This document shows positions 42,620 through 53,421 of a stretch of DNA of 64,000 bases, piece by piece (position 1 is the stretch's first letter; each line of letters opens with the position of its first letter). Origin of the DNA: Sporopachydermia quercuum (lineage: Eukaryota > Ascomycota > Sporopachydermiomycetes > Sporopachydermiales > Sporopachydermiaceae); the NCBI GenBank assembly GCA_001599295.1, contig BCGN01000006.1:1-64000 (forward strand), given 5' to 3'. Position numbers and translations under genes: made by a program. The notes under the pieces are model-generated. The model was not told the origin of the DNA and searched no databases. It saw only the letters and a list, made by a program, of their open reading frames with translations.

Positions 42620-44108
42620 TGTGAATGGGAATAAACAGATGATCAGAGTGAAAATGCCTTTATAGATACTCTTGTTGTACTGTTATTACAGAAGCAAGAA
42701 GAAAACGATGTGAGTAGTTGACTCAAGTCACTTCCAACTATCACAGCAATGTTAGACAATCACCTTCACAGAAATCAATAGAGCTTTCGATATCAAGTTT
42801 TCCGTCAGTAAATCAGATCTTCGTTTAAGGGAATGATGCAGTAGTAGTTATAGATCAAATAGCATTGAATTGAAAGAATGCATTTAACTTCCAACGAACA
42901 TATATTTTCAACTGTAATAGCAGTCCTTTGTAGACCTAAATGACTAAATCTATTATTATCCTATTTCTCACGCAACTTTCTATCAGACTTCATTACGCGT
43001 ATCTGGCTTCCTATCGATAACTTTTCCTGTTTGGAACTTCAGCTCATGTAACCAATTTCGGTTTTTCAGCTGCACTTTCTTTCGCCCTAAGATGGAAATA
43101 AAATATTCATCTCTTGANATGTCTTTAGTATTGGACTTCCTGTTTTGGCTTTCAAAGTCTAGAAAAAAAATCAATCGAAGCAATGAATCAGGTGTTTTCA
43201 TTGTTCTCCAAACAAGATCGTGAGACATTGACAGAAAAAGACCCAATGCCCTAGATTATGAACATTCCTATTTTGAACATTATAACAATAAATCGTAGAA
43301 TTATTGTAATTCATCGTTCGTTGTAATTTTTGATAGATGTTCCACTCGTTCTCTCAAAGGTCTGCACAGTTTTCTTATCACTTTTTAATTCTCTCCAACA
43401 ATCAAATAAAAAGTTTAAATGTATAGACAATTCCCAGTTTGAATCACAATTGCTAATTTGAAAATAATAATTACTTTCTGGGCGAATGTGTTCAGTAGTT
43501 TACTTTCAGAACGCGTCAAGTAAGAGTTTAAATAGCTTGTTAATTCCTTTAAAGTTTCGCGTTCAAAAAGTTTGAGAGNTGTCACCCTAGACTTTTAAAT
43601 AGGGTCTCAGCGATGTGTCCGTTAACTCATATGAATATGCTTGGGTTATATTTGATTCATCTTTGTCCCTCATTGTCGTCTTCTTTTATCATATGAGATA
43701 TGAGACAATGTTAAGAATTTATCCAATTTTGGATATAACCTAACAGCTAACAGATTCTTATTACTTTCCCCACAATAGAGTGTATGGAAGCTGGTGCTAC
43801 GATACAGCATGTACAATCGATAAAAAAAGCAATTGATTTTGAGTTCTTGTTGGAAGTGAAATCACTGAAAAGGACCTATGTCAATGATATTATAGTATGT
43901 TGATGAGTATACTAGTTTATTATAGACAGTTTCTCTAAGAATTTAAGTTGTTCAAAGGACACCATCATTATAATCCTATATTCCCCAAACTTCTCTAAGN
44001 CAATTGATCACTACATCGGTTATCGGTCTGCAAACTAATGAATCTATCAAATATCTGTTCACAATTAAAGTTTCTCTTCATTGAATCAATCATCATATAC
44101 TTTTCATA
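42620..44108. other. Intergenic region, no firm gene
   Basis: 1.5 kb of AT-rich sequence. A minus-strand frame 42983-43228 has an ATG (MSHDLVWRTMK) and 81 codons with an N inside; I cannot assign it and consider it weak. MluI-type ACGCGT occurs near 42996 and 43511. The end should contain the sugar-transporter promoter. Confidence 0.4.
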
Positions 44109-45665
44109 ATGGAAGATGGTTCTAGACCAGTGTTTTCCTACTTTACAACTAAGCTTGTGCTTACAACAGCGATTGTTTGTCTAGGCGCCGTTCAGTATGG
44201 CTACCATATTGTATGTTACCTTATCCACTTGGTTTCTGCTTTTGTCCTTTCGGCCATTATTTCATCACCTGTTATTAACAATTTCTTCTAGTCTTCCTTA
44301 AATGCTCCTCAGAGCGTNATCTCTTGTGAAGAATTTGTATCTGGGCCTCTAAACGACTATGATGATACATATTATGGGCAACATGGCTATATCAAGTGCA
44401 TTGCTATGAACAGCAATCAAATAGGTCTCGTAACGTCTATTTTCTCAATTGGAGGTCTAATTGGAGCTATTTATGCTGGATATATAGCAGATGAGTTTGG
44501 CCGACAGAAAGCTGCTCTTCTTGCTGCGTTGTTATTCTTCATTGGTTCTATAGTAATGGGAAGCGCCAACTCACTATTAGCGCTAAGTGTAGGNAGATTG
44601 ATAGCAGGTTTCGCATCAGGATGCTCTGTCACCATTATTCCATTATACATCAACGAGATCACGCCAACTCCTATAAAAGGTATTTTAGGATCAATGAACC
44701 AGATATCGATTAATATAGGTATCTTATCTACTCAAGTAGTTGGTCTATTCTATTCAAATACTCAACAATGGAGAAACATATTTTTCATTGGGGCATTGAT
44801 AGGTTTACTTAACTTTGTACTTTTATTTTCTACTTTTGAATCTCCAAAGTATTTAGCGGATCAGGGAAAGGTAATCGAGGCTAAGAAGGTTCTAAGATCA
44901 ATTCAAGGACCAACTGCCGATATTGATTCAACAGTTGCTGTATGGGTAAAGAATGATGAAATATCAGAAGAGAGGAGCCTTTTGACAGAAAATACAGAGA
45001 GAAACTCAAATCTAGAGCATAAAGCTGTCAGTTTGAAGAACTTCTTTTTTGACGAGAAATATAGGAAGCCTTTGATTGCAGTGATTGGTATCATGACAGC
45101 CCAACAGCTAACGGGGATCAATTCTATTGTGTTATATGGTGTCAGTGTTCTCAAAGGGTTATTCCCTCAATACTCCATTGTCATAAACATATTTATTTCA
45201 TCCTTAAACCTAGTTGTTACAGCTCTAGCAGCTCCACTTGTTGACAAATCTGGTAGAAAAGCAATGTTGATATTTTCATTGGCTTTAATGTCGCTATCAG
45301 CGGGAATGATGTCAATCGGTATAACAAGTTCCCTCTCAATACTTACAGCTACAGCTACGTTTATGTACGTTATTGCGTATGCATCAGGTCTAGGACCAAT
45401 TCCGTTTTTATTGATATCAGAAATAACTCAACCTGAAGCATCAGGACAAGCTCAAAGTATTGGGATGACACTGAATTGGATGGCTACGTTTATTATTGCT
45501 TTCTTATTCCCAATACTCAGCCAACAGTTGGGGGGATCTGTTTATTTACTGTTTACATTTATTGGAATAAGCTACGCAATTTTTACTTGGAAATTCATTC
45601 CCGAGACTAAAGGCAAAGCTTCCTTTGAACAAGTTTGGGGTACTAGTCGGAGTATTCTACCCTGA
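44109..45665 (+). CDS. MFS sugar-transporter-family protein (VPS73/YBR241C type)
   Basis: Exon 1 (44109-44210) and exon 2 (44292-45665) join to 491 residues. The 81-base intron has donor GTATGT, a TTATTAAC branch and CTAG, and splicing makes VQYGYHISSLNAPQ, the family's first-helix signature. The protein has the twelve-helix sugar porter plan with YIADEFGRQKAAL (loop 2-3), GRLIAGFASG, RSIQGP and AQQLTGINSIVLYG (helix 7), DKSGRKAML and PETKGKASFEQV at the end. Yeast Vps73 and YBR241C (486-488 residues) are vacuole-associated members; sugar specificity is unknown. Codons GTN and GGN at the Ns remain Val and Gly. Its two right-hand neighbours are the YBR242W and ALG7 orthologues, matching the S. 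cerevisiae order and supporting YBR241C orthology. Confidence 0.9.
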
Positions 45666-46356
45666 AGAATGTAAAGACAGGTGAATTGAGATATGGTTAG
45701 GACCACTTGTTCGCGTCGATTGTTGTTCATTTTACGTTGGTTTGCGTATCCTAGAAACAATTGCTTTACTTTGTATCTTGTATACTTTTTTTATTTGCTA
45801 TTATGATTAGGTGATATTTGATGAATGGGATTTATCGGTTACTGGTCATTTTTTGTAGGTAGATTCTTGAGCGTTATGACAGTACTTCACCCGCATACTA
45901 CCAGCAACCACCTCCACACACTATTCTCGTATCTCAGGAATATAACAACCCTCATTGGTGATATCGTTTTATTCAATCTAGTTTCTTGTTAGGCATTGGT
46001 AGAGCTAATTGAACTGAGCAGAAAGCCAGTTTCAGTGGCCAAAACTTTTGGAGCAAATCCGTCCAGGTCGGAAATAATATCTTTAATATCTTCTCCAAAA
46101 TCAGTTTTAAGAAAACCGGAAACTATTAATCGGATATTTTGGAAATAATCCTACCTTGATCTCCGTTTTTCGTGATCAACTGTTTTTTGTTTTTTTGTTT
46201 ACTCTTCATTGTTTCGTTGGCACGTTACTTTAAAGCTTTTCTATTCTTTAATCTTCCTTTAAATGCTTGATAAATAGTCATTCAAATCAGTCCTATCGGA
46301 TCATTACTTATATTCCACCCATTTCTTTTTCCTATCCAGGTAACTTTTCCTATTTG
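45666..46356. other. Intergenic region before the HD nucleotidase gene
   Basis: 691 bases. Zinc-cluster-like triplets are present, CCG at 46059 with CGG at 46069 (7-base spacer), and CCGG at 46116 with CGG at 46131, without a known factor. The downstream frame is open upstream of the ATG to a TTG at 46267. Confidence 0.35.
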
Positions 46357-47253
46357 ATGAGGTTCTCGGGATTTGTCCTGTATCAGTGTCGTTTATTTCA
46401 TTTGGGATGCTTGCATACACGGTTTCACCTGCCACTACTAATAAACAGTTCTAACTCATCCAAATTTTCCCAGAAGTTGTTCTCTACCAAATCTTTTCAG
46501 CAAAACTCAGCTTCTATGTCAGAAATATTACCAGACTTCTCAGAATGGTCTATTGAAACGGCTCTGCCGTCAGATATTAAAGTTGAGCTAGAGGAACTGA
46601 AAGACAATTCCTCTGTAGATAAAGAAACAACTGCGGCCGAATTTTTGCTGATATTTCTCAATATTGTTCGTAAATTGAAGGCAACTGAAAGAACAGGCTG
46701 GCTGCACTTTAATATCCCAAGAGCTGAATCAATTGCCGATCATATGTACCGTATGAGCATAATATCATTGACTTCCAAGGCTAATGCTAATGTGGGTAAA
46801 ATGATCCAAATAAGTTTGGTTCACGATATGGCTGAAGCCTTAGTTGGAGATATAACTCCTCATGATAACATTTCAAAGGATGAAAAGCATAGAAGAGAGA
46901 AAACAGCAATAGGATATATTGTATCCCTAGTGAAGGAATATAATAGTAAAGCGAGTGATGACATATCGAAGTACTGGAACGAATATGAGGATCAGTCAAG
47001 TCTAGAAGCGATGTTAGTAAAAGACATTGACAAGTTTGAAATGATGGTTCAAGCCTTTGAATACGAAGTGGAGAGTGTAGAGAAGTATGAGAAATCTAAG
47101 CAACAGGGACTCATTGACGAATCAATCGTTGTTCATCTTGATGAGTTTATGACTAGCAGGTCATCAATCAAAACAGAAGAGATTTCTAAGCTAGCTGATA
47201 CTCTGTTGAATAGAAGAAAGAGATTTTGGGAGCTGTGCAATGATAAGGCATAG
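46357..47253 (+). CDS. HD-domain 5'-deoxynucleotidase (HDDC2/YBR242W family)
   Basis: The HD-domain core carries metal-binding residues in order: ESIADHMYRM, SLVHDMAEALVGDITPHD and VKDIDKFEMM. Members dephosphorylate deoxynucleoside 5'-monophosphates (yeast YGK1/YGL101W and YBR242W, human HDDC2). Two starts are credible. From the ATG at 46357 the product has 298 residues and begins with about 50 residues containing Arg, Lys, Ser and Leu but no Asp or Glu (MRFSGFVLYQCRLFHLG and on), as in a mitochondrial presequence. From the ATG at 46516 (MSEILPDFSEW) it has 245 residues, close to YBR242W (238). I annotate the longer. It lies between the YBR241C and ALG7 orthologues and is convergent with ALG7, as in S. 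cerevisiae. Confidence 0.88.
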   Translation: MRFSGFVLYQCRLFHLGCLHTRFHLPLLINSSNSSKFSQKLFSTKSFQQNSASMSEILPDFSEWSIETALPSDIKVELEELKDNSSVDKETTAAEFLLIFLNIVRKLKATERTGWLHFNIPRAESIADHMYRMSIISLTSKANANVGKMIQISLVHDMAEALVGDITPHDNISKDEKHRREKTAIGYIVSLVKEYNSKASDDISKYWNEYEDQSSLEAMLVKDIDKFEMMVQAFEYEVESVEKYEKSKQQGLIDESIVVHLDEFMTSRSSIKTEEISKLADTLLNRRKRFWELCNDKA

Positions 47254-47621
47254 TTCGAGTTAATTGGAGGAGAATAATGCTTGAAACAAACGCAAATATA
47301 GAATGCAGAACGCATGGCAATGAATCAAATCATATGCATACCTGATGACAGTTGGACTACTATTTCTATTATTTACATTATACATTAATATCAAAATATG
47401 ATGTCATTTAACGTATTATCATACCTATTAGACAAATTGCATACTTATGTGTACATTTTTATTCAATAGCTGTGCCATAGCTATGTTACTATAATATAAT
47501 AATCCATTTACATATGAGCTCCTGTCATTGTTTCAACGGTCGTTTATTCTATAATTACGTCTTTTTATTCTACTAAAGTACATTTGCCTCCTTGTTTACC
47601 CCTTCGCCTTTTCTGCTATTA
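47254..47621. other. Convergent intergenic region HD nucleotidase-ALG7
   Basis: 368 AT-rich bases between two 3' ends; terminator function is expected, nothing else is visible. Confidence 0.5.
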
Positions 47622-49148
47622 TCAGACATTATCCACATCAAACAACAACCGTGATAATGTATGTCTGGCAAACAGCGCTGTCATTCCTAAAACAAACTGT
47701 ATGCCCATCAATAACAATGTCACCTTATCTTCTCGCATAGGTCCGAACCATACGATCACCAAATTAATTAACGTCATATTAGAACATTGTTTGATGACGC
47801 TCACTTTTTTTTCTTCCTCATCGTTCTCTTTGATAACAATTTCTTCTTTCCATAACTTGAGCAAATAAAGCTTCTCAAGCACCAAAAGTAAAACCCTTAC
47901 AGCTTTCTTTGGAGGCGTATCGAATGTGGTTCTTGATGGATACATAAGTCCATCATCAGGATTGAACTTGGGCAGCCTGTGGCGAGGACAGTCGATGACT
48001 TTGAATANCTGGGGTACACTATACAGGAAATTAAACGTCTGAGGAATAAAAAACAACAGCAGAGTTTTCGAGAAATGGCCCAGAATGCCTACTACAGCGA
48101 AAACCATGCCAGAGAAATAGCAATAAGTGTCTCCTACAAACACTCTAGCTGGGAACCAATTGAAGTATAGAACAGCTAATGACCCTCCAAGCCAAGGTAG
48201 CAAAAGAATGAGAGAAAATAAATGTGGCTGATGCGATAAGATGTCCTTAGAACTGGTCAAATATAATAAATCATTAGCTATGATACAAATGGCAATTACC
48301 ACCGATTGGCCAACTTCTAGTCCGTTGACCCCAGCAAGTATATTAATAGAATTAGGACAGAATATAGCAATAGCTGCCATATACCCATAATACAACCAGC
48401 CTAAGTCAATGATTCTTGCGCCAGTGATCCAGCTGGGATTCCAGAAAAAGAGTATTTTCTGTAGTGATTGAGGCACCAATACATAGGTAACACCAAAATC
48501 TATATAGTATACTACCAGCAAAGGAATAGCTGCAATTGCAGGCAGGAAAAACTTATTCCTCCATCTAATATCAAACAAATCATCAGCCATTCCTAATACT
48601 AACATACTCTCTAAGCACAGCAGCGCGGATAGATATTCTGCTAATTTATTGTGCGGAAATAAGGGTATGGCGGAGCCCTCAACTTGACCATTGTAGGCAG
48701 CACGAAAAACTGACACAGGTATATAGCTGACCCCAAATTCTTTGGAGACTTCAAATCCTTCATCTCTAATACCTCCTCCAGAGGTGTTGGTCACCAAGTA
48801 CTTAAAGAACATGAATGGGATGAAAAATAGCATTCCTAGTAAGTATGCTAAAGCAGCAACAGCTCCCATTGACTCTGGTAGTATGAACCCAACTTTCTTA
48901 GACATATCTTTTCCTTTCAAACCAATTGAGATGAATAGCGGGCCCATTCTTGGGATCATGAAAGCTGTAGCAAGACCAATAAGTATTGAAAATCCAGACA
49001 ATGCTAGAATTGGTTGATACACTTCTGACCCAAGGATGAGTGATAGAGCTAAAAATAAAAGAGATAGCTGGCCAAAGGTCCAGGCTGTGATTTGACTTTC
49101 CGAGCCGCTGGAACCAGCTACACTGGCTTTCTTTCTACTGGGTGCCAT
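47622..49148 (-). CDS. ALG7: UDP-GlcNAc:dolichyl-phosphate GlcNAc-1-phosphotransferase
   Basis: The 508-residue integral ER membrane enzyme performs the first step of lipid-linked oligosaccharide synthesis for N-glycosylation and is the tunicamycin target. About ten hydrophobic helices are visible. Conserved loops include GMADDLFDIRWR (the Asp-rich motif), LAGVNGLEVGQSVVIA, and NWFPARVFVGDTYCYFSG, which holds the substrate/Mg-binding residues, followed by IPQTFNFLYSVPQ and CPRHRLPKF. Yeast Alg7 has 448 residues; the added length includes a hydrophilic N-terminal 20 residues and a Lys/Glu stretch near residue 445. One codon (near 48007) has an N in its first base. It is the third member of the YBR241C-242W-243C block. 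Confidence 0.95.
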   Translation of the reverse strand: MAPSRKKASVAGSSGSESQITAWTFGQLSLLFLALSLILGSEVYQPILALSGFSILIGLATAFMIPRMGPLFISIGLKGKDMSKKVGFILPESMGAVAALAYLLGMLFFIPFMFFKYLVTNTSGGGIRDEGFEVSKEFGVSYIPVSVFRAAYNGQVEGSAIPLFPHNKLAEYLSALLCLESMLVLGMADDLFDIRWRNKFFLPAIAAIPLLVVYYIDFGVTYVLVPQSLQKILFFWNPSWITGARIIDLGWLYYGYMAAIAIFCPNSINILAGVNGLEVGQSVVIAICIIANDLLYLTSSKDILSHQPHLFSLILLLPWLGGSLAVLYFNWFPARVFVGDTYCYFSGMVFAVVGILGHFSKTLLLFFIPQTFNFLYSVPQXFKVIDCPRHRLPKFNPDDGLMYPSRTTFDTPPKKAVRVLLLVLEKLYLLKLWKEEIVIKENDEEEKKVSVIKQCSNMTLINLVIVWFGPMREDKVTLLLMGIQFVLGMTALFARHTLSRLLFDVDNV

Positions 49149-50205
49149 TTCTAGTATATTGCTGATCAGTAGAAAACATCCACATTTGATTGCTGAAATA
49201 GATGATGAGTTTGAGAGTAATGGTTATAATCTTGGAATGAGAAGGGAGTAACTACTACCAAACAAATACCCTAAGAGTTCAGTAGAATAGGTTGTTTCTG
49301 CAGGAAGTTCACATAGAAGTATAACTTAGCCAGCACTACCAGAAGAATACAATCCTAAGAGTTTGTCCCATTGTTCAAAAGCTGTTGTTTTATTGTTGAC
49401 TCTTTCTATTTCATGTTCTCGTTGACATTACTTTTCTTTTGTTTAGTGCCTGAAGAGATTGATTATTGACACGTCGATATGCAACATTATGCACGAGAAA
49501 TCAGGAAAAACAGTAAATTACATTCTAAATTAAGGTTCGCAACCTTAATATCATCGATCCTAATAGTTGTATCATGCTTTTGTTGGAAAATTGAACAAAT
49601 ATTATTTTTACTTTTCAATGTTGCTTTTTGAGCGATATTCCACACTTGCAGTTATTTATACTTAAATGAAAATGCACTTACGTTATTAACTTCCTGTATT
49701 ATGTTCATTTTAACTGAGTCTCAAGTTAAATCCATTTTACGATAAAACAGCTCTCTCCAAGATAAGGTTACTGTTCGTTTAAACTGTCTAAACCTTATTT
49801 ATATGTTTTAGTACCTTTACCCAACCACCTAATTTTCACATGAAAATGTCAGTAATAATTTCCGCTGTTTAATTAGTGTCAATTCATTATTAGCCTGCAC
49901 AACATTCTTCCACTTTTCTTGTACCACTTCTTTTCCCTCTTACTCAATCATTTAGCATAGACACCAGGTTTTAGTTATCATTTTTGAGAAAATATGCTGC
50001 GAAATTCAAGCATAAGTGAAGAAGTTACTTTTTTTTAGAAGTTGGTGAATCTAGAAGGTTAAGTATATAGCTAGTGTTTGTATTGGGACATAGTGGAAGT
50101 TTGGAGTTGGGAGTGTAAACGGTCAACCTTCGTGAATCAGCTTTCTAGCTAATAATTCAAAATATACATATATGTTTACAATTCAGATAAAAGTTAGATA
50201 ATTAT
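49149..50205. other. Divergent intergenic region ALG7-TGL4
   Basis: 1.06 kb between divergent genes. It is AT-rich with a poly-T patch near 50030; no defined regulatory site or RNA gene was recognised. Confidence 0.45.
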
Positions 50206-53200
50206 ATGGCAATGTTTCATGAAGAGGGACTTCTCACGGGAGATGACTTACTGACTGGCAGTGTCATCACNTTTAACGATGAAGCACCAAGCAATGGTAG
50301 AAACCATTTGGTAATGAGAGGTATTGAACGGCTAAAGAGGAAGTTGAATGAAATGAAAGCCCATTATGATTATAGTGATAGTGATTCATCTTTAGGAGCT
50401 CGTGAAAAGCTTATGCAATCCACTATTCATCCTCTACTGAACTATCTTCCAGAAAGCATCCGAAATTACATTTCATTACCGAGTGATGGTGCTTCACAGT
50501 ATGTTGCAAATCTGCTGAAAAATGCAAGAGAGGCAACCAGTTACGAAGAGTGGCTTGCAGCTGCAGAAGAACTTGATACGATACTTGGAAATAACGAGTG
50601 GAAAAAAATCGAGGAGTCGCCATTGTATGATTATGAGCTTCTCAGAGCACGTTTATGTCAAATGCGAACAGCAAGACTTGATAATGACTATGCAAANTTA
50701 TTATTTTATGTTAGAACAACATGGAGCCGTAATTTGGGAGATATAGGTAATTTGTTATTGTACAAACACTCATATACAGGTACAAAAAATCTGATTGAAG
50801 ACTACATTGTTGAATGCAATCTTGCACTGGAAGCATTGTGCTCTGAACAGTGTACATTGGACGAAAAGTATGTTCTAAACATGCTTATTCAAACTAGAAA
50901 AGCGTTTGGTAGAACGGCACTTGTTCTTTCGGGTGGAGGTTGCTTTGGGTTGTATCATATTGGCGTCTTGAAAGCTTTAGTTGATCTCAATTTATTACCA
51001 AGAGTAATCTCAGGATCATCAGCCGGAGCAATCTTTGCTAGTATTTTGTGTGTTCATACGAATGATGAGATTGATAAATTATTGAAATCATTAGCAAATA
51101 AGACTTTCAATATATTCGATGATGAGAATGATAAAGAAGGATTGCTCTTATGTCTTTCCAGATTCCTGAAACATGGTACATGGTTTGATAATAAATATTT
51201 GAAACAGACTATGCAAGAATTCCTGGGTAATCTCACATTTAAGGAAGCTTACAACAGAACAGGGAGAATCATTAATGTAACAGTCTCACCAGCTTCAATT
51301 CATGAACAACCACATTTGCTAAACTTTTTAACAGCTCCCAATGTTCTTATATGGTCAGCAGTATGTGCTTCATGTTCTCTTCCAGGAGTATTTGACTCCT
51401 CAACTATTTACCAGAAAAACACAAGAACTGGTGAGGCCGAACCATGGAGTAACTTTGTTAAGTTCGTTGATGGCTCGGTAGATAATGATCTACCCATCAA
51501 TCGGTTATCAGAGATGCTCGATGTTGATCATATAATTGCATGCCAAGTAAACCCTCATGTTACTCCATTTCTCAAAATCTCAACTATCGGATCAGGGGTA
51601 CCACCAAACAGTATAACAAAACCCAACATTAGAGCTGATAATTATAATCCTGAGAAAGATAGATCAACTGACTTTTTATCATTAGGGAGAACATTTCTTC
51701 ATAAAGCTTATAATTTTGGCTCAACTGAAGCAATACACTATTTAGATATTGCTGCTCAGTTTGGGTTCCTGAAGAATGTTGCTACTAAGTTGAAGTCGGT
51801 TCTAGCTCAAAGATATTTTGGCGATATCACTATTATTCCTGAAATACCTTTAATAGAACTGAACAAAATACTGGTAAATCCAACCCATGATTACATCACT
51901 TCGTGTATGTTGAGAGGAGCTCAGGCAACGTGGCCTAAAGTATCAATAATCAGAAACCACTGTTCATTAGAAATCGGTTTAGAACAGACTATCTATAAAT
52001 TAAGAGGAATGATGATAGCTAGAAAGACCCTAAAATATTCAGGTAACATGCCCCCGGCATTGGTTATATCCCCTATGAATACTGATAACGAATTTGATAG
52101 TGAATATACTATGGAAGCTGGCGATGGAAATGTCGGTGTTGGAAGCAGAATTTTTGATGATATTAATGATGGCAGTAATGGCTCAAAACACCCTTTAGAT
52201 CCAAATGTGATTGTTAAGCCATCTAAATTTGGTAGTATGTCTTCGAACCACCGTCCCAACAGAAAACTTTCTCTTAATGCTCTTACTGGTCCTATTTCGG
52301 GTTCTGAAATCAATGGAAAAGTCTCTCATTCGACCTCATTCAAACCAAATCACAAAGGAAGAAATCATCAAAGACATAGATCCGAGTCAGCAAGTGTTGC
52401 TTTGTTATCAAGATCAGTTCCAACTAATTATTCGTCGACAAGGCCGTCGCTGGAAAACATGAATATTCTTTATGACAACTATAGGACAGATTTTACCATT
52501 GACGGAACATTTGAACCAAGTAATGGTTCAACTAGCCAACCACAACATCAGCAGTACCATTTACGACAACATTATCAGTATCAGCGTCAACAATGTCTGA
52601 ATACCATTAAATCATCATCCTCATTCAAAGGCAGACCTTTATCTTCTTCTTCTTTGAAAACTATTTGCGACACCTCCCTCGATGGTACTTTGAAAACCAT
52701 AAACAATGTTTCACATTCATCAGGATCACAGACACCTTCTGCAAGAGCAAGACGTCAAACGTTACAATCACAATTCAATCTTGATGGCTCATCAGTTCCA
52801 TTGTCAGGCCAAGTATCTCCAGAAAAGTTTGAAATTCCCCCTTGGGCTTTCTCTGTTAGTCCAATGACCACGGGAAATACCTCTTTGGCAACTAGAAGAC
52901 TGAATATNGACAAAGTTCCGTCGGAAATGGCAAGAATTGACATAAAGATTAATCGTAATGAAGATTATGCTGATCGAATAGTGCCAAATGGTGATATGGA
53001 AGTGGAAGAAGATGAGAATAGCAGTCATAATGAATATGATTTAGAAGATGAANATTCATCCGAAGAGAGAGGCGGCAAAAATGAGGGATGCAATGGGTAT
53101 GTAAACAGTACTGGTTTTGGCGGAAATCAGGTCATTGGTGAGGATATTAGAGATGACAATTTTTATGATGATGTGAAGGAAAATAATAGCTTCAGTTATA

Positions 53201-53421
53201 TTGGTGATGGAACATCCAGAACAGAATCAAGACCTGATGGATTATTGTCAGTTGAGGATGAACTGAAGAACAGAGGCTTAGAATCACCGGATATTAATTC
53301 ACTCGCTAGCGCTGTTGTACATAGTAGGTCTACTGAAATGATTCGAACGATGAATGGTTCGCCTACTAGACTCAAAAGGAAGTCTAATAAATCTAAAGGT
53401 AGCCCTAATCTCAAACCTTGA
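50206..53421 (+). CDS. TGL4: Patatin-domain triacylglycerol lipase (Tgl4/Tgl5 type)
   Basis: The 1071-residue protein is a lipid-droplet triacylglycerol lipase. The N-terminal region (1-230) matches the Tgl3/4/5 family helical region. The patatin domain (about 235-500) has the oxyanion GGGCFG, the nucleophile Ser272 in GSSAG, and the partner Asp422 in VDGSVDND; SPASIHEQP and IWSAVCASCSLPG are further hallmarks. ATWPKVSIIRNHC near residue 580 closes the conserved part. The last 400 or so residues are low in complexity (Ser, Asn, Gln, Arg), a likely site of phosphorylation, and make the protein longer than yeast Tgl4 (910). Similarity over the patatin domain favours Tgl4; in S. cerevisiae Tgl4 also has phospholipase and acyltransferase activity. 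Several N codons. Confidence 0.92.
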   Translation: MAMFHEEGLLTGDDLLTGSVIXFNDEAPSNGRNHLVMRGIERLKRKLNEMKAHYDYSDSDSSLGAREKLMQSTIHPLLNYLPESIRNYISLPSDGASQYVANLLKNAREATSYEEWLAAAEELDTILGNNEWKKIEESPLYDYELLRARLCQMRTARLDNDYAXLLFYVRTTWSRNLGDIGNLLLYKHSYTGTKNLIEDYIVECNLALEALCSEQCTLDEKYVLNMLIQTRKAFGRTALVLSGGGCFGLYHIGVLKALVDLNLLPRVISGSSAGAIFASILCVHTNDEIDKLLKSLANKTFNIFDDENDKEGLLLCLSRFLKHGTWFDNKYLKQTMQEFLGNLTFKEAYNRTGRIINVTVSPASIHEQPHLLNFLTAPNVLIWSAVCASCSLPGVFDSSTIYQKNTRTGEAEPWSNFVKFVDGSVDNDLPINRLSEMLDVDHIIACQVNPHVTPFLKISTIGSGVPPNSITKPNIRADNYNPEKDRSTDFLSLGRTFLHKAYNFGSTEAIHYLDIAAQFGFLKNVATKLKSVLAQRYFGDITIIPEIPLIELNKILVNPTHDYITSCMLRGAQATWPKVSIIRNHCSLEIGLEQTIYKLRGMMIARKTLKYSGNMPPALVISPMNTDNEFDSEYTMEAGDGNVGVGSRIFDDINDGSNGSKHPLDPNVIVKPSKFGSMSSNHRPNRKLSLNALTGPISGSEINGKVSHSTSFKPNHKGRNHQRHRSESASVALLSRSVPTNYSSTRPSLENMNILYDNYRTDFTIDGTFEPSNGSTSQPQHQQYHLRQHYQYQRQQCLNTIKSSSSFKGRPLSSSSLKTICDTSLDGTLKTINNVSHSSGSQTPSARARRQTLQSQFNLDGSSVPLSGQVSPEKFEIPPWAFSVSPMTTGNTSLATRRLNXDKVPSEMARIDIKINRNEDYADRIVPNGDMEVEEDENSSHNEYDLEDEXSSEERGGKNEGCNGYVNSTGFGGNQVIGEDIRDDNFYDDVKENNSFSYIGDGTSRTESRPDGLLSVEDELKNRGLESPDINSLASAVVHSRSTEMIRTMNGSPTRLKRKSNKSKGSPNLKP

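Noticed and set aside
42983-43228. 81-codon minus-strand frame with an ATG
   Set aside because: No recognisable motif and no splice or promoter support; kept only as a note in the intergenic entry.
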